Positions 9,121-16,950 of a stretch of DNA of 64,000 nt are shown one piece after another. Source of the stretch: Bifidobacterium sp. ESL0728 (GTDB lineage Bacteria; Actinomycetota; Actinomycetes; Actinomycetales; Bifidobacteriaceae). The position numbers and the translations under genes are program-made. The DNA lies in NCBI RefSeq assembly GCF_029392015.1, contig NZ_CP113925.1:1984001-2048000 (forward strand). The letters run 5' to 3'. The notes beneath the pieces are model-generated. The model was not told the DNA's origin, did not search any database, and was given only the letters and a program-made list of their open reading frames with translations. Every line of letters starts with the position of its first letter. The first letter of the stretch is position 1.

Positions 9121-10568
9121 TCGGCTTTCATATCCTCAAGTTCGACGCCATTGGTCTCCGGCAGAGCCTTGACCACGAAGATCCAGCTCAACGCCGCGAA
9201 AACAGCATAGAACAGATAGGCATTGCCGATGCCCCAGCCGTCACGCATCGGCGGGAAGGTGGTGCTTACCACGAAGTTGCCGATCCAGTTGAAGGCGGTG
9301 GCGACGGCGACGCCCATGGCACGGATGTTGTTCGGGAAGATCTCACTGATGACCACCCACATGGCCGGACCCCAAGTGCCGCAGAAGATGAGGTAGAAGA
9401 GGTAGACCGCAACAAGCGTCAACGGAGCCCAGAAACCGCTCAGGGAGACGCCGTTCGGAGTGATGGTGGCATGGTAGAAGCCGAAGGTGGCGATGAGCAG
9501 GAAGATGGTCATGCCGGCGGAACCGAAGGACAGCATCTTACGACGGCCGACGCGATCGACCAGGACCATGGCGAGAATCGTCGGGATGAAGGCGACGATA
9601 CTGCGGATCACGGAGATGTTGAGTGCCTGCTGTTCGCTGAAACCGACCGAACGCCAGAGGCTGGAATCATAGTAAAGGATGATGTTCACGCCGTTGAACT
9701 GCTGGAAGAGCGCAATGGCGATGGCAATCCACACCACTTTCTTCAGACCGAAGGTGTGTCCTCGAAGATCGGAAAGACGCGGGGTGGTGTCGTTGCCCAG
9801 CGAGGCGCGGATCTGCGCGACCTTGGCCTTCGGATTGCTGGAACCGTTGAGGCGGCGAAGCAGATCCATCGCTTCGCTGTCACGGCCCTTCATCACCAGG
9901 TAACGCGGGGACTCGGGGAGCTTGAAGCAGGCAATCAGCATCAATACCGCGGGAACGACCATCATCAAGAGCATCCAGCGCCAGGTCGAGATACCGAACC
10001 AGAACGGCTTATCGGCGCTGCCGGAACCCTTGGCCAGCAAATTGTTGACGATGGTGGAGAGGAACATGCCGATGGCCACGCCGAACTGCTGGAAGCTGGT
10101 GAGGAAGCCGCGCATCTTGGTGGGCGCGACCTCGGAGATATAGGCCGGGCCAACCACCGAGGCGAAGCCGACACCTACGCCGCCGGCGATACGGAAGAGG
10201 ACGAAAATCCAGACGCCGGGAGCGAAGCCCGAGCCGATGGCGCTCAAGAGGAAGAGAATGGCGGCGACCAGCATGATTCTGACCCTGCCATAGCGGTCGG
10301 CCAGTTTGCCGGCGAACCATGCGCCGAGCACGCAGCCGAGCAGCGCACCCGAAACCGAGATACCGCTCATCAGGCTGTTCAGATTGAAGCCGGAAACCTT
10401 GCCGGCGATGGCGTCAACGGCTCCGTTGATCACCGAAGTATCGTAGCCGAACAGCAAGCCTCCCATGGCTCCTGCCAGGCATACCAGAATAATCCTTCTG
10501 CGAATCTTGGGGTCGAGGACTTCGACGGCTTCATCTTTAGAAGGCGAGCTATCATTGCTTTGTGACAT
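9117..10568 (-). CDS. MFS sugar porter (XylE/GlcP/AraE type)
   Basis: A 483-aa proton-coupled sugar permease with 12 predicted membrane helices. Sugar-porter marks: GGLLFGYDTSVINGA in helix 1, ADRYGRVR in loop 2-3, KLPESPRYLV after helix 6, VDRVGRRKML in loop 8-9 and PETNGVELEDM after helix 12. GGAGT four bases from the ATG supports the start. It is the first gene of a two-gene operon with the esterase and is divergent from an AraC-type regulator; direct repeats in the shared promoter region fit control by that regulator. The sugar is unknown. Confidence 0.93.
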   Translation of the reverse strand: MSQSNDSSPSKDEAVEVLDPKIRRRIILVCLAGAMGGLLFGYDTSVINGAVDAIAGKVSGFNLNSLMSGISVSGALLGCVLGAWFAGKLADRYGRVRIMLVAAILFLLSAIGSGFAPGVWIFVLFRIAGGVGVGFASVVGPAYISEVAPTKMRGFLTSFQQFGVAIGMFLSTIVNNLLAKGSGSADKPFWFGISTWRWMLLMMVVPAVLMLIACFKLPESPRYLVMKGRDSEAMDLLRRLNGSSNPKAKVAQIRASLGNDTTPRLSDLRGHTFGLKKVVWIAIAIALFQQFNGVNIILYYDSSLWRSVGFSEQQALNISVIRSIVAFIPTILAMVLVDRVGRRKMLSFGSAGMTIFLLIATFGFYHATITPNGVSLSGFWAPLTLVAVYLFYLIFCGTWGPAMWVVISEIFPNNIRAMGVAVATAFNWIGNFVVSTTFPPMRDGWGIGNAYLFYAVFAALSWIFVVKALPETNGVELEDMKAE

Positions 10569-10640
10569 TGTACTCCTTCGTTTTTATTGACAATGATGTA
10601 CAAGACCGAATGTATCAACCGGAAAAATACAAATGATAGT

Positions 10641-10671
10641 ATTTTGTGATATCAAAAAGATATTTTGTGAT
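10641..10671. promoter_or_regulatory. Two direct repeats spaced 21 bp, probable AraC-type operator
   Basis: ATTTTGTGAT occurs at 10641-10650 and again at 10662-10671, exactly 21 bp apart (two helical turns), in the 167-bp divergent region between the sugar porter and the AraC regulator. AraC-family proteins typically bind such direct half-sites. Confidence 0.6.
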
Positions 10672-10735
10672 TATTTTTTGTAAAACATGGTTGTTTTGGA
10701 CTCATCAATCCATTATGCTCAATGAAGGAGGAAAC

Positions 10736-11659
10736 ATGACGCTTTCATCGTCCAAACCGACATACAATACCGTCATCACTTCCGATTACCTCGAAGAAGA
10801 CGTGTATCCGGAGGAAAGCCCCGCATTGGTGATCATCCACGACAGCAATCACGAATACGTGCATCCGCATTGGCATCGTGGGCTGGAAATCGTCCATTCG
10901 GACACCGGCCCCGCGCGCTTCACCGTGGACAATAAAGTCTACGACATCGAATCCGGCGACACCCTGATCATCAGCCCCTACGATCTGCACCACGCGTTGA
11001 TCGACTCACCTTACCGGGGAATCTCAGTGACGTTCAACGGTGACACCATCGCCAAACTCTATCCGTTTGCCGACCGTTATCGTTTTTCATGGACGGCACC
11101 CAACGCAAGCGACAATGACCGGGCATCTTTGGTCGCTTTGCTGACCAGAATCATGGAACTGTCCAATCATCAAGCCCGGGACCGCAGCTTTCTGATCAAT
11201 GCGGCGCTTTACGAGATGCTGAGTCTGCTATACACCCGGTTCACCTGCGGTATCCGCCGACCCGAGGAAATCCGCCGCGGCCGCAACATCATCATGGAAA
11301 TCATCGGTTACTTGAACAAGCATTACACCGAGCCGCTTACCGAAACGTTCGTCGCCCAGCAATTCAGCTACAGCCGCGAACATTTCAGCCGGCTTTTCAA
11401 ACGCGCCACAGGCAACAGCTTCAAGGAATATCTGACCGAATTGCGCTGCGAGGACGCCCACGCCAAACTCCTCAATTCGAAAAGCAGCGTCGCTGAAATC
11501 AGCCAGGCCACAGGCTTCCCCAGCGCCAAAAGTCTCAACGACGCTTTCCGGAAGCGCTACGGGATATCCCCGCGCGAATATCGCGCCATGCATCATACAA
11601 AAAATGCAGCGGGCGTGAGTGGCTCGGCGCAATCGACGCGGCAACGGCGCAACGCGTGA
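10736..11659 (+). CDS. AraC-family transcriptional regulator with cupin sensor domain
   Basis: A 307-aa regulator. The N-terminal cupin domain carries HPHWHRGLEIV and the GDTLIISPYDLHH block, the usual sugar-binding pocket. The C-terminal double helix-turn-helix (about residues 195-290) has YSREHFSRLFKRATG and SSVAEISQATGF followed by the AraC signature FRKRYGISPREYR. The start at 10736 has AAGGAGG seven bases upstream; the longer frame from 10646 would cross the probable promoter. It is divergent from the sugar porter/esterase operon, and the 21-bp direct repeats between them suggest it activates that operon in response to the sugar. Confidence 0.9.
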   Translation: MTLSSSKPTYNTVITSDYLEEDVYPEESPALVIIHDSNHEYVHPHWHRGLEIVHSDTGPARFTVDNKVYDIESGDTLIISPYDLHHALIDSPYRGISVTFNGDTIAKLYPFADRYRFSWTAPNASDNDRASLVALLTRIMELSNHQARDRSFLINAALYEMLSLLYTRFTCGIRRPEEIRRGRNIIMEIIGYLNKHYTEPLTETFVAQQFSYSREHFSRLFKRATGNSFKEYLTELRCEDAHAKLLNSKSSVAEISQATGFPSAKSLNDAFRKRYGISPREYRAMHHTKNAAGVSGSAQSTRQRRNA

Positions 11660-11821
11660 TGCGATGAATCTGGATAAGGCGCCGTTTCGCTTTGGCTGCA
11701 CCTCTATACTGTAAGGTAAGCGAGCGCCTGTCGGGGAATAGCCGATATAACCGACATAGCCAGCGGCAACGCATACGCAACAACATGTCCGAGGCATCGA
11801 CGTCAAAGAGAAAGGCCGACA

Positions 11822-12586
11822 ATGACCGTCGCACACTGCAACACTGTAAGCGCAGTTTCGTTGGGATTACCTCAAACCTGCGCCATCCCCGAAGCGAAAA
11901 GCGTGATTCCCAAGCAGATGTTCTACTTGAAGCCGCCGGTTTCCGCACGGCTCAAACAACGCTTCGTCGGCGACGTCGAATCGATCACCATGCTTGCCCT
12001 GCTGCGGCCGAACACCATCAACGTGGCCGCAGGAAAGAAGACCCGCGAGATTCTGGTGATGGGCATCAACCAAAATTGCAGGGACGCACCCGTCGAGGTG
12101 ATGGAGCATATCGCGAAGTTGCGTTCGGCTTCCAACATTCTCTTTGTCTGCGTACGCGATGCAAGACTTGACGAAAATAGCGACGCCTCCAAGGATGCCA
12201 GCGTCGGCGATCAATCCGGTAACACGGATTTGCAATGCGCTTTAGCCGTGCAACGTATCCTCCCGGTTCGCGCCGGGCATCAGGGCGAGGCGCAGATGCA
12301 AAGTTACATCGGCACTTGGCAGGATGCCAAAACTGCATCTTTGCCACTCAACGGCGGGACGCTTGACGAAGTGTGGCAAAATCTGTGTGCCCAAGTCATT
12401 TTCGGCGACAGCGACGGAAACGACCTTGACGCACGACTGGCAAAGCAGTCGACGATCGCCGAACTCACCGCCCAAATTACCAAGCTGGAAGGCGACCACG
12501 CCCGCGCCAAAGACAGCACCAAGCGTAACGAAATTTACGTCAAGCTCCACAAGGCCAAGAAGCAACTGGAGGAGTTGCAAAGCTGA
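11822..12586 (+). CDS. DUF4391-like protein
   Basis: A 254-aa soluble protein. The opening (an alpha-beta start with PKQMFYLKPPVSARLKQRF, then an LLRPNTINVAAGKKTREILVM segment) fits the DUF4391 pattern, and the C-terminal part (about 215-254) is a Lys/Glu/Ala coiled coil (AELTAQITKLEGDHARAK). DUF4391 genes are often found beside type III restriction or SNF2-like defence genes; here the nearest defence-related gene is the Vsr endonuclease downstream on the other strand. The ribosome site is weak (GAAAGG). The family call rests on remembered motif spacing and should be treated as probable only. Function unknown. Confidence 0.6.
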   Translation: MTVAHCNTVSAVSLGLPQTCAIPEAKSVIPKQMFYLKPPVSARLKQRFVGDVESITMLALLRPNTINVAAGKKTREILVMGINQNCRDAPVEVMEHIAKLRSASNILFVCVRDARLDENSDASKDASVGDQSGNTDLQCALAVQRILPVRAGHQGEAQMQSYIGTWQDAKTASLPLNGGTLDEVWQNLCAQVIFGDSDGNDLDARLAKQSTIAELTAQITKLEGDHARAKDSTKRNEIYVKLHKAKKQLEELQS

Positions 12587-12642
12587 TTGGCTGACCTCAC
12601 TTACTCACGCGGTTTATATGCGCGGCATCTTCAACGCGGCAC

Positions 12643-12683
12643 AGCAGGGAACGAAAACCATCAATATAAGTGTCTTCCCTGCT
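12643..12683. terminator. Possible terminator hairpin
   Basis: AGCAGGGAA at 12643-12651 pairs with TTCCCTGCT at 12675-12683. A T tract is lacking, so this is weak; its place just after the DUF4391-like gene fits. Confidence 0.4.
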
Positions 12684-12838
12684 GCATCAAACCTGAAATC
12701 ACAGGCTGCTCCATTACAAAATCGTTGAAACACCAACACTGAAGAAAATCCCAATCACAACTGAAGTAGCAGAGAACTTGAGAAATCGCAATTTACTGCT
12801 TCGGTACTGCAACCCACAAGCCAACTTCACTTGAAAAC

Positions 12839-13567
12839 TCATGATTCATCGGAAGATTCGCCGCACTCATCCGCACCAATAATCTGGCGATACAGCCGTT
12901 TCAACGTTTCCTCGCGGCGGGCCTTGGTGAGCTCGCATTCCCAAACGACGAGAACCTTCCAACCGGCTTTTTCGAGTTCGGCATGCTGAGTGATGTCGCG
13001 GTCATGATTGCGGACGAGTTTGGCCGTCCAGAATTCGACGTTGGATTTCGGCATCGAGAATTTCGTGCAGCCTTCGTGCATGTGCCAAAAACAGCCGTTG
13101 ACGAACACCATCGTGCGCCACTTAGGCAGCACTATATCTGGGTGACCCGGGTAGCGCTTGTCGTTTTTGCGAAAACGCAGGCCACGCCGGAAAAGATAGG
13201 ATCGGACCAAAACCTCGATTTTCGTGTTCTTGCCACGAATATGCGACATGGTATAGCTGCGGGTACCACGTTCGTATTTTTCGGGGGTTTTGGCTGATTT
13301 TCGGGACTTCTCCGCGTTTCTGTGGCTGACTTTGCCGCCGTTTTTCAGCTGCTTTGCCGGTTTCTCGGAAATCGCAGAATCAGGCACCAGAGAAGCGGAT
13401 GGCACGGAAGCTGAAGTCGCAAAAACGGAAGTTTCAGAACCGAGCGGCGCAGAAACTGAAATCGCAGAAGCGGAAGTTACGGAAGCAGAAGTCGCAGCAG
13501 TTCCTATGGCCATCTCATCCCTAGTTGAGGAAGACTTGTTATCTGCCGTTACCGATTGCCGTGTCAC
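12839..13567 (-). CDS. vsr: Very short patch repair (Vsr) endonuclease with N-terminal extension
   Basis: Vsr nicks beside T:G mismatches made when 5-methylcytosine deaminates. The core (about residues 95-240) is typical: MSHIRGKNTKIEV, LRFRKNDKRYPGHPDIVL (catalytic Asp in HPDIV), VFVNGCFWHMHEGC (Zn-site Cys/His), and NHDRD later, with VLVVWECEL near the end. The first ~95 residues form a low-complexity Ser/Ala/Val segment that normal Vsr proteins (about 130-150 aa) lack. The GTG at 13567 has poor spacing to GGAG; an ATG at 13513 is an alternative, and the real start could be closer to the core. A cytosine-5 methyltransferase lies 3.4 kb away; the two may be partners. Confidence 0.85.
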   Translation of the reverse strand: MTRQSVTADNKSSSTRDEMAIGTAATSASVTSASAISVSAPLGSETSVFATSASVPSASLVPDSAISEKPAKQLKNGGKVSHRNAEKSRKSAKTPEKYERGTRSYTMSHIRGKNTKIEVLVRSYLFRRGLRFRKNDKRYPGHPDIVLPKWRTMVFVNGCFWHMHEGCTKFSMPKSNVEFWTAKLVRNHDRDITQHAELEKAGWKVLVVWECELTKARREETLKRLYRQIIGADECGESSDES

Positions 13568-13682
13568 GTCTCCATTCCACTTTGAGTCTGCGACAAATGA
13601 CGCAACATTCGATTGACTCCTATGGCGTGTCCGACTCTAGAATGGAAACATCAAATACATTTTCATGCAAGAAAGGACTTTC

Positions 13683-14738
13683 ATGAGCAATCTCAACGGC
13701 AAACGCGCCGAAGCGAAAGAGCAAGGTCTCAAGGTCAACGTCGCCATTCTTGGAGCTGGCAGAATCGCCAAATCGATGGCCAATACATTAGTGGAAATGG
13801 CCGGCGATTCTCGCTATAGCAGCCTGATCGAGCCTTACGCCGTGGCCGCGCGCGACGGTGGTCGCGCCGCTGATTTCGCGCAAAAGTACGGATTTGACAT
13901 TTCTTACGGTTCATATGACGAACTGCTGGCCGACCCGAAAGTCGATCTCATTTATATCGCCACGCCGCACGCGCTGCACGCCGAACAAGGCATCGCGTGC
14001 CTCAAAGCCGGCAAGAACATTTTGGTCGAGAAGTCGTTCACTGCCAATACCGCGCAGGCACAGGAGTTGCTTAAGGTCGCCAAGGAAACCGGATTGCTGT
14101 GCACTGAGGCCATCTGGACACGCTACATGCCCTCGCGTGGCATCGTCGCCGAAATCATCAAGTCGGGCGAAATCGGCGAAGTGCAGGCAGCCACGGCGAA
14201 CCTCTGCTACCCGACCACGAACAAACCTCGCATGACCGACCCGAATATGGCCGGCGGCGCGCTACTCGATGTAGGCGTCTACCCACTGAATTTCTTTGAC
14301 ATGGCGCTGGGAGCCGATACCAGCGAGCGCACGATTTCCGACATTTCGACTTCGATGGTTCCTTACAAAACCGGTGTGGATGCCACCGATTCCATCGCTC
14401 TGCACTACAACGACGGCGTAATGGCCACAGCCACCGCCTCGATGCTGTGTGCTTCCGACCGCTCCGGCGCCATCTGGGGCACGAAGGGCTATATGGTCTG
14501 CCAGAACATCAACAACATCGAAGGCATCGACCTCTACGGCCTCGATCACAGACTGACCCGCCACGTCGACGTCCCCGTTGAGCTCACCGGCTACGAGTAC
14601 GAGGTCGCCGCCTCTGCCAACGCCATCCTCGACGGCAAGACGGAATGCACCGAAATGCCCCACGCCGACACCCTGCGCATCATGAAACTCATGGATCAGA
14701 TTCGCGCCAAGTGGGGCCTCAAGTATCCGTTTGAGTAA
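13683..14738 (+). CDS. Gfo/Idh/MocA family NAD(P)-dependent oxidoreductase
   Basis: A 351-aa dehydrogenase with an N-terminal Rossmann fold (NVAILGAGRIAKSMA), the family motif EKSFTANTAQA (Glu-Lys, with the catalytic Lys) and the C-terminal alpha/beta domain including GGALLDVGVYPLNF. The closest remembered match is the trans-1,2-dihydrodiol/D-xylose dehydrogenase group, so a sugar or sugar derivative is the likely substrate. The start at 13683 is set by AAAGGA seven bases upstream. It stands alone, between the Vsr gene and an unusual hairpin array; no operon partner. Substrate not deducible. Confidence 0.9.
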   Translation: MSNLNGKRAEAKEQGLKVNVAILGAGRIAKSMANTLVEMAGDSRYSSLIEPYAVAARDGGRAADFAQKYGFDISYGSYDELLADPKVDLIYIATPHALHAEQGIACLKAGKNILVEKSFTANTAQAQELLKVAKETGLLCTEAIWTRYMPSRGIVAEIIKSGEIGEVQAATANLCYPTTNKPRMTDPNMAGGALLDVGVYPLNFFDMALGADTSERTISDISTSMVPYKTGVDATDSIALHYNDGVMATATASMLCASDRSGAIWGTKGYMVCQNINNIEGIDLYGLDHRLTRHVDVPVELTGYEYEVAASANAILDGKTECTEMPHADTLRIMKLMDQIRAKWGLKYPFE

Positions 14739-14762
14739 ATCTGTCCGATTCGTTACAACACA

Positions 14763-14870
14763 GTAAGTTTAAAAATACTTTTAAACTTACCGTATTTTTT
14801 ACCAAGCTGAAAAGTATTTTTTAACTTGGCCGATTTTTACGTAAGTTAAAAAGTATTTTTTAACTTACGT
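14763..14870. repeat. Three tandem AT-rich hairpins at 39-bp period
   Basis: Three 28-nt inverted repeats (12-bp arms, 4-nt loops ATAC or GTAT) start at 14763, 14802 and 14841, exactly 39 bp apart, with 11-nt spacers that are T-rich. Units 1 and 3 are perfect (GTAAGTT.. / ..AACTTAC; unit 3 extends to 14 bp); unit 2 has CCAAG/CTTGG arms with mismatches. They lie directly upstream of a DUF4143 ATPase remnant and are likely operator or attenuator sites of that gene. Confidence 0.85.
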
Positions 14871-14879
14871 ATTCCAGCC

Positions 14880-15335
14880 ACAATAATCCGCAAGCCGCTG
14901 AACACCTTCGGCATCCACAAAACTTTAGACACACTTGTCCAAACTTATTTGAGGCGCCTCCTCAAGCAGGAACGAAAGTATTACGCCGTGGATATGGGCC
15001 TGCGTCGCATACTCGTTTCAGGAAACGTACGCGACACTGGCAGAATCCTGGAAAACATCGTGTTTCTTGAACTCAAACGCCGAGCAGAAACGGTATACGC
15101 CGGAAAAGGCACAGACGGCGAAATCGATTTCGTCACCAACGGCGCAAGCGGCCCGGCCTACTATCAGGTCGCTGAATCGGTACGCGACCCCAAGACCTTG
15201 GAACGCAAGCCCTCGTCATTCCACAATCTCGACGACAATTACCCCAAAACCCTCATCACCCTCGATGACGAGCTTCCCACCAGTCACAACGGCATTCAAC
15301 AAATCTACGCGCTAGATTGGCTGATGAAAGAATAA
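14880..15335 (+). pseudogene. DUF4143 ATPase, C-terminal remnant
   Basis: The frame reads without stops from about 14880 to 15335 and gives the C-terminal nuclease-like DUF4143 domain of a bacterial AAA-type ATPase (blocks RKYYAVDMGLRRIL, GRILENIVFLELKRR, DGEIDFVTNG and the closing YALDWLMKE). Everything N-terminal, including Walker A and B, is missing, and the joint near 14930-14955 looks deleted. An annotation starting at the TTG at 14949 would hide this. There is no ribosome site, so the piece is probably not expressed as a protein. Its upstream hairpin array survives, which suggests an internal deletion of the ATPase part. Confidence 0.8.
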
Positions 15336-15412
15336 AGTCAATCCCTTCTAACTCGTGCAAATTTAAAAAACCGACACTGTTTAGGATATACAACATGTCT
15401 GGAAATAACACA

Positions 15413-16894
15413 TTACAAATATTCAATCGTCTTTAAAGCCTCGACAAGGTAAACTCTCCTCACCCATATATTCTGTCGATACATACGTACTCCATTGATA
15501 CAGATTGGCTTGTTCCTAGAAGAAGAATCAGCACCCGTACCACGGACAAACACATTTCCGTCTTTTGCCTTTGGCCAATTTGAAGCCTCTTGAATAATTC
15601 CATTCTTGTTTTTTATAGGCTTGCCATTCTTCCCTATTTTTTGTACATTTTTCAGCTCTTGCTTAAAGATTAAATTCCTCATCGTATCCCAAACAGACTT
15701 TACTTGAGACTGTATAAAATCATCATCAAAATGGAATCTCTTGAAGCCTTCAAAAACATTTTCAGAAAATGCAGCATCATGGCTAGGCTCAGAGAAAATT
15801 ACAAACAAAATTTGCTGGTCAATGAAATTCGCGGCGAATGAAGACTCTTCAAAAGGCATATTCACGTCTTGAAGCTCATCAAAATCAATCGGGAACAGTT
15901 TAGTATCCTCAGTTCCTTTCCTCGAACGAGTCAGGACAAAAGACCTTCCTACCAAACCAATTTTGCTGAAAACATCAATTTTACTCATTGAGGATGCTTC
16001 GCCACCGAACATTTTAACAACGATACGTTCAGCATCTTGTTTTGTAGGCCCGTTAGCCTTCTTAATTCCAAGAATATCAAAAAGCTCTCTTACTGTTTTA
16101 CCTTTATACATCTTCGACAGCTCATGACATTTGCTATCAATTTCTTGATAGCCCAAGTACCTTCCAGGAAGTTTTTCATAGTTCGATTTGCGACCAAGGC
16201 TCTTCTTATACCATTCCTGCACTATGACATCTACAAATGAACGCTTTAAACGGAATCGTGGTCGATTAGGCCACTTTGGAGCAGTGTCAATCACTGACAA
16301 CCTGGAATTAATCACTGAAGAGATTTCTGGATAATGCGATTCGACCTCATTAGGATATCTTTCCTGCAGCATCTGAATGAAATCATGGACAATTGTCCAG
16401 TCTCTTTGAAGCCTTACCTTATCATCACCATCAAAATCCGTGAATTCATAACCTTTAATTGGAAAATCAGCATATTCAACAGGTGATGATGCTTTGTGCG
16501 AATATAGGTAAAAAACAAACAACATGTGTGCTGTCTTTTCCCAGAATTTGGAATTCTCAAAATTCTCTTTCGCAATTGTTTCAGGGCTTACTGCCGTAAC
16601 GCTCACAGGCTCTTTAGCCTCATAAACCGAGCCAGAGTTCTTAGACGATTTAATGCCAGTAGTCTTCAATTCTGTTGGAATGGAACCATCAACAATCAAA
16701 TCCGGCCTTTGTGCACTATCAGCGGGATAGCCTAACACAGATTGTTCAATCACAGCACCGGCATATCCCTTGTTCTTTTTCGCAGTTGCCAACACGTGCT
16801 TAACATCGACCTCAGCTAAAGTCTTCTCGATACAATCGTCTAAGAGACTTTCAAGCTCTTTCCTGCTGAATTTATGACTTTCTACAGTTCCCAT
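15413..16894 (-). CDS. Sau3AI/MutH-like type II restriction endonuclease
   Basis: A 493-aa enzyme, the size of Sau3AI (about 490 aa). The N-terminal catalytic domain carries the MutH/Sau3AI active site: Glu50 (GAVIEQSVLG), Asp65 (RPDLIVDG) and Glu75-Leu-Lys77 (TELKTTG), spaced almost as in MutH. A C-terminal MutH-like second domain (about 280-490), used for DNA binding in Sau3AI, is also present in outline. Recognition of GATC is inferred from this and from the C5-methyltransferase next to it. GC is low (21 of 60 in one counted block near 16100), unlike neighbours, indicating transfer. There is no ribosome site; a TATAAT six bases upstream suggests a leaderless message. Confidence 0.88.
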   Translation of the reverse strand: MGTVESHKFSRKELESLLDDCIEKTLAEVDVKHVLATAKKNKGYAGAVIEQSVLGYPADSAQRPDLIVDGSIPTELKTTGIKSSKNSGSVYEAKEPVSVTAVSPETIAKENFENSKFWEKTAHMLFVFYLYSHKASSPVEYADFPIKGYEFTDFDGDDKVRLQRDWTIVHDFIQMLQERYPNEVESHYPEISSVINSRLSVIDTAPKWPNRPRFRLKRSFVDVIVQEWYKKSLGRKSNYEKLPGRYLGYQEIDSKCHELSKMYKGKTVRELFDILGIKKANGPTKQDAERIVVKMFGGEASSMSKIDVFSKIGLVGRSFVLTRSRKGTEDTKLFPIDFDELQDVNMPFEESSFAANFIDQQILFVIFSEPSHDAAFSENVFEGFKRFHFDDDFIQSQVKSVWDTMRNLIFKQELKNVQKIGKNGKPIKNKNGIIQEASNWPKAKDGNVFVRGTGADSSSRNKPICINGVRMYRQNIWVRRVYLVEALKTIEYL

Positions 16895-16900
16895 AACAAC

Positions 16901-16906
16901 ATTATA
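16901..16906 (-). promoter_or_regulatory. Probable -10 box for leaderless restriction gene
   Basis: TATAAT on the minus strand lies six bases before the ATG at 16894, placing the transcript start at or next to the start codon. No good -35 hexamer at 17 bp is seen. It lies in the 56-bp gap after the methyltransferase stop. Confidence 0.5.
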
Positions 16907-16950
16907 AGCTCAAATGGGAAGCACTCTCTTAAAAAAACCTATGCCACGAT

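Noticed and set aside
9066..10565. 499-aa frame antisense to the sugar porter
   Set aside because: Mirror-frame artefact; the opposite strand encodes a full-length MFS sugar porter with all family motifs.
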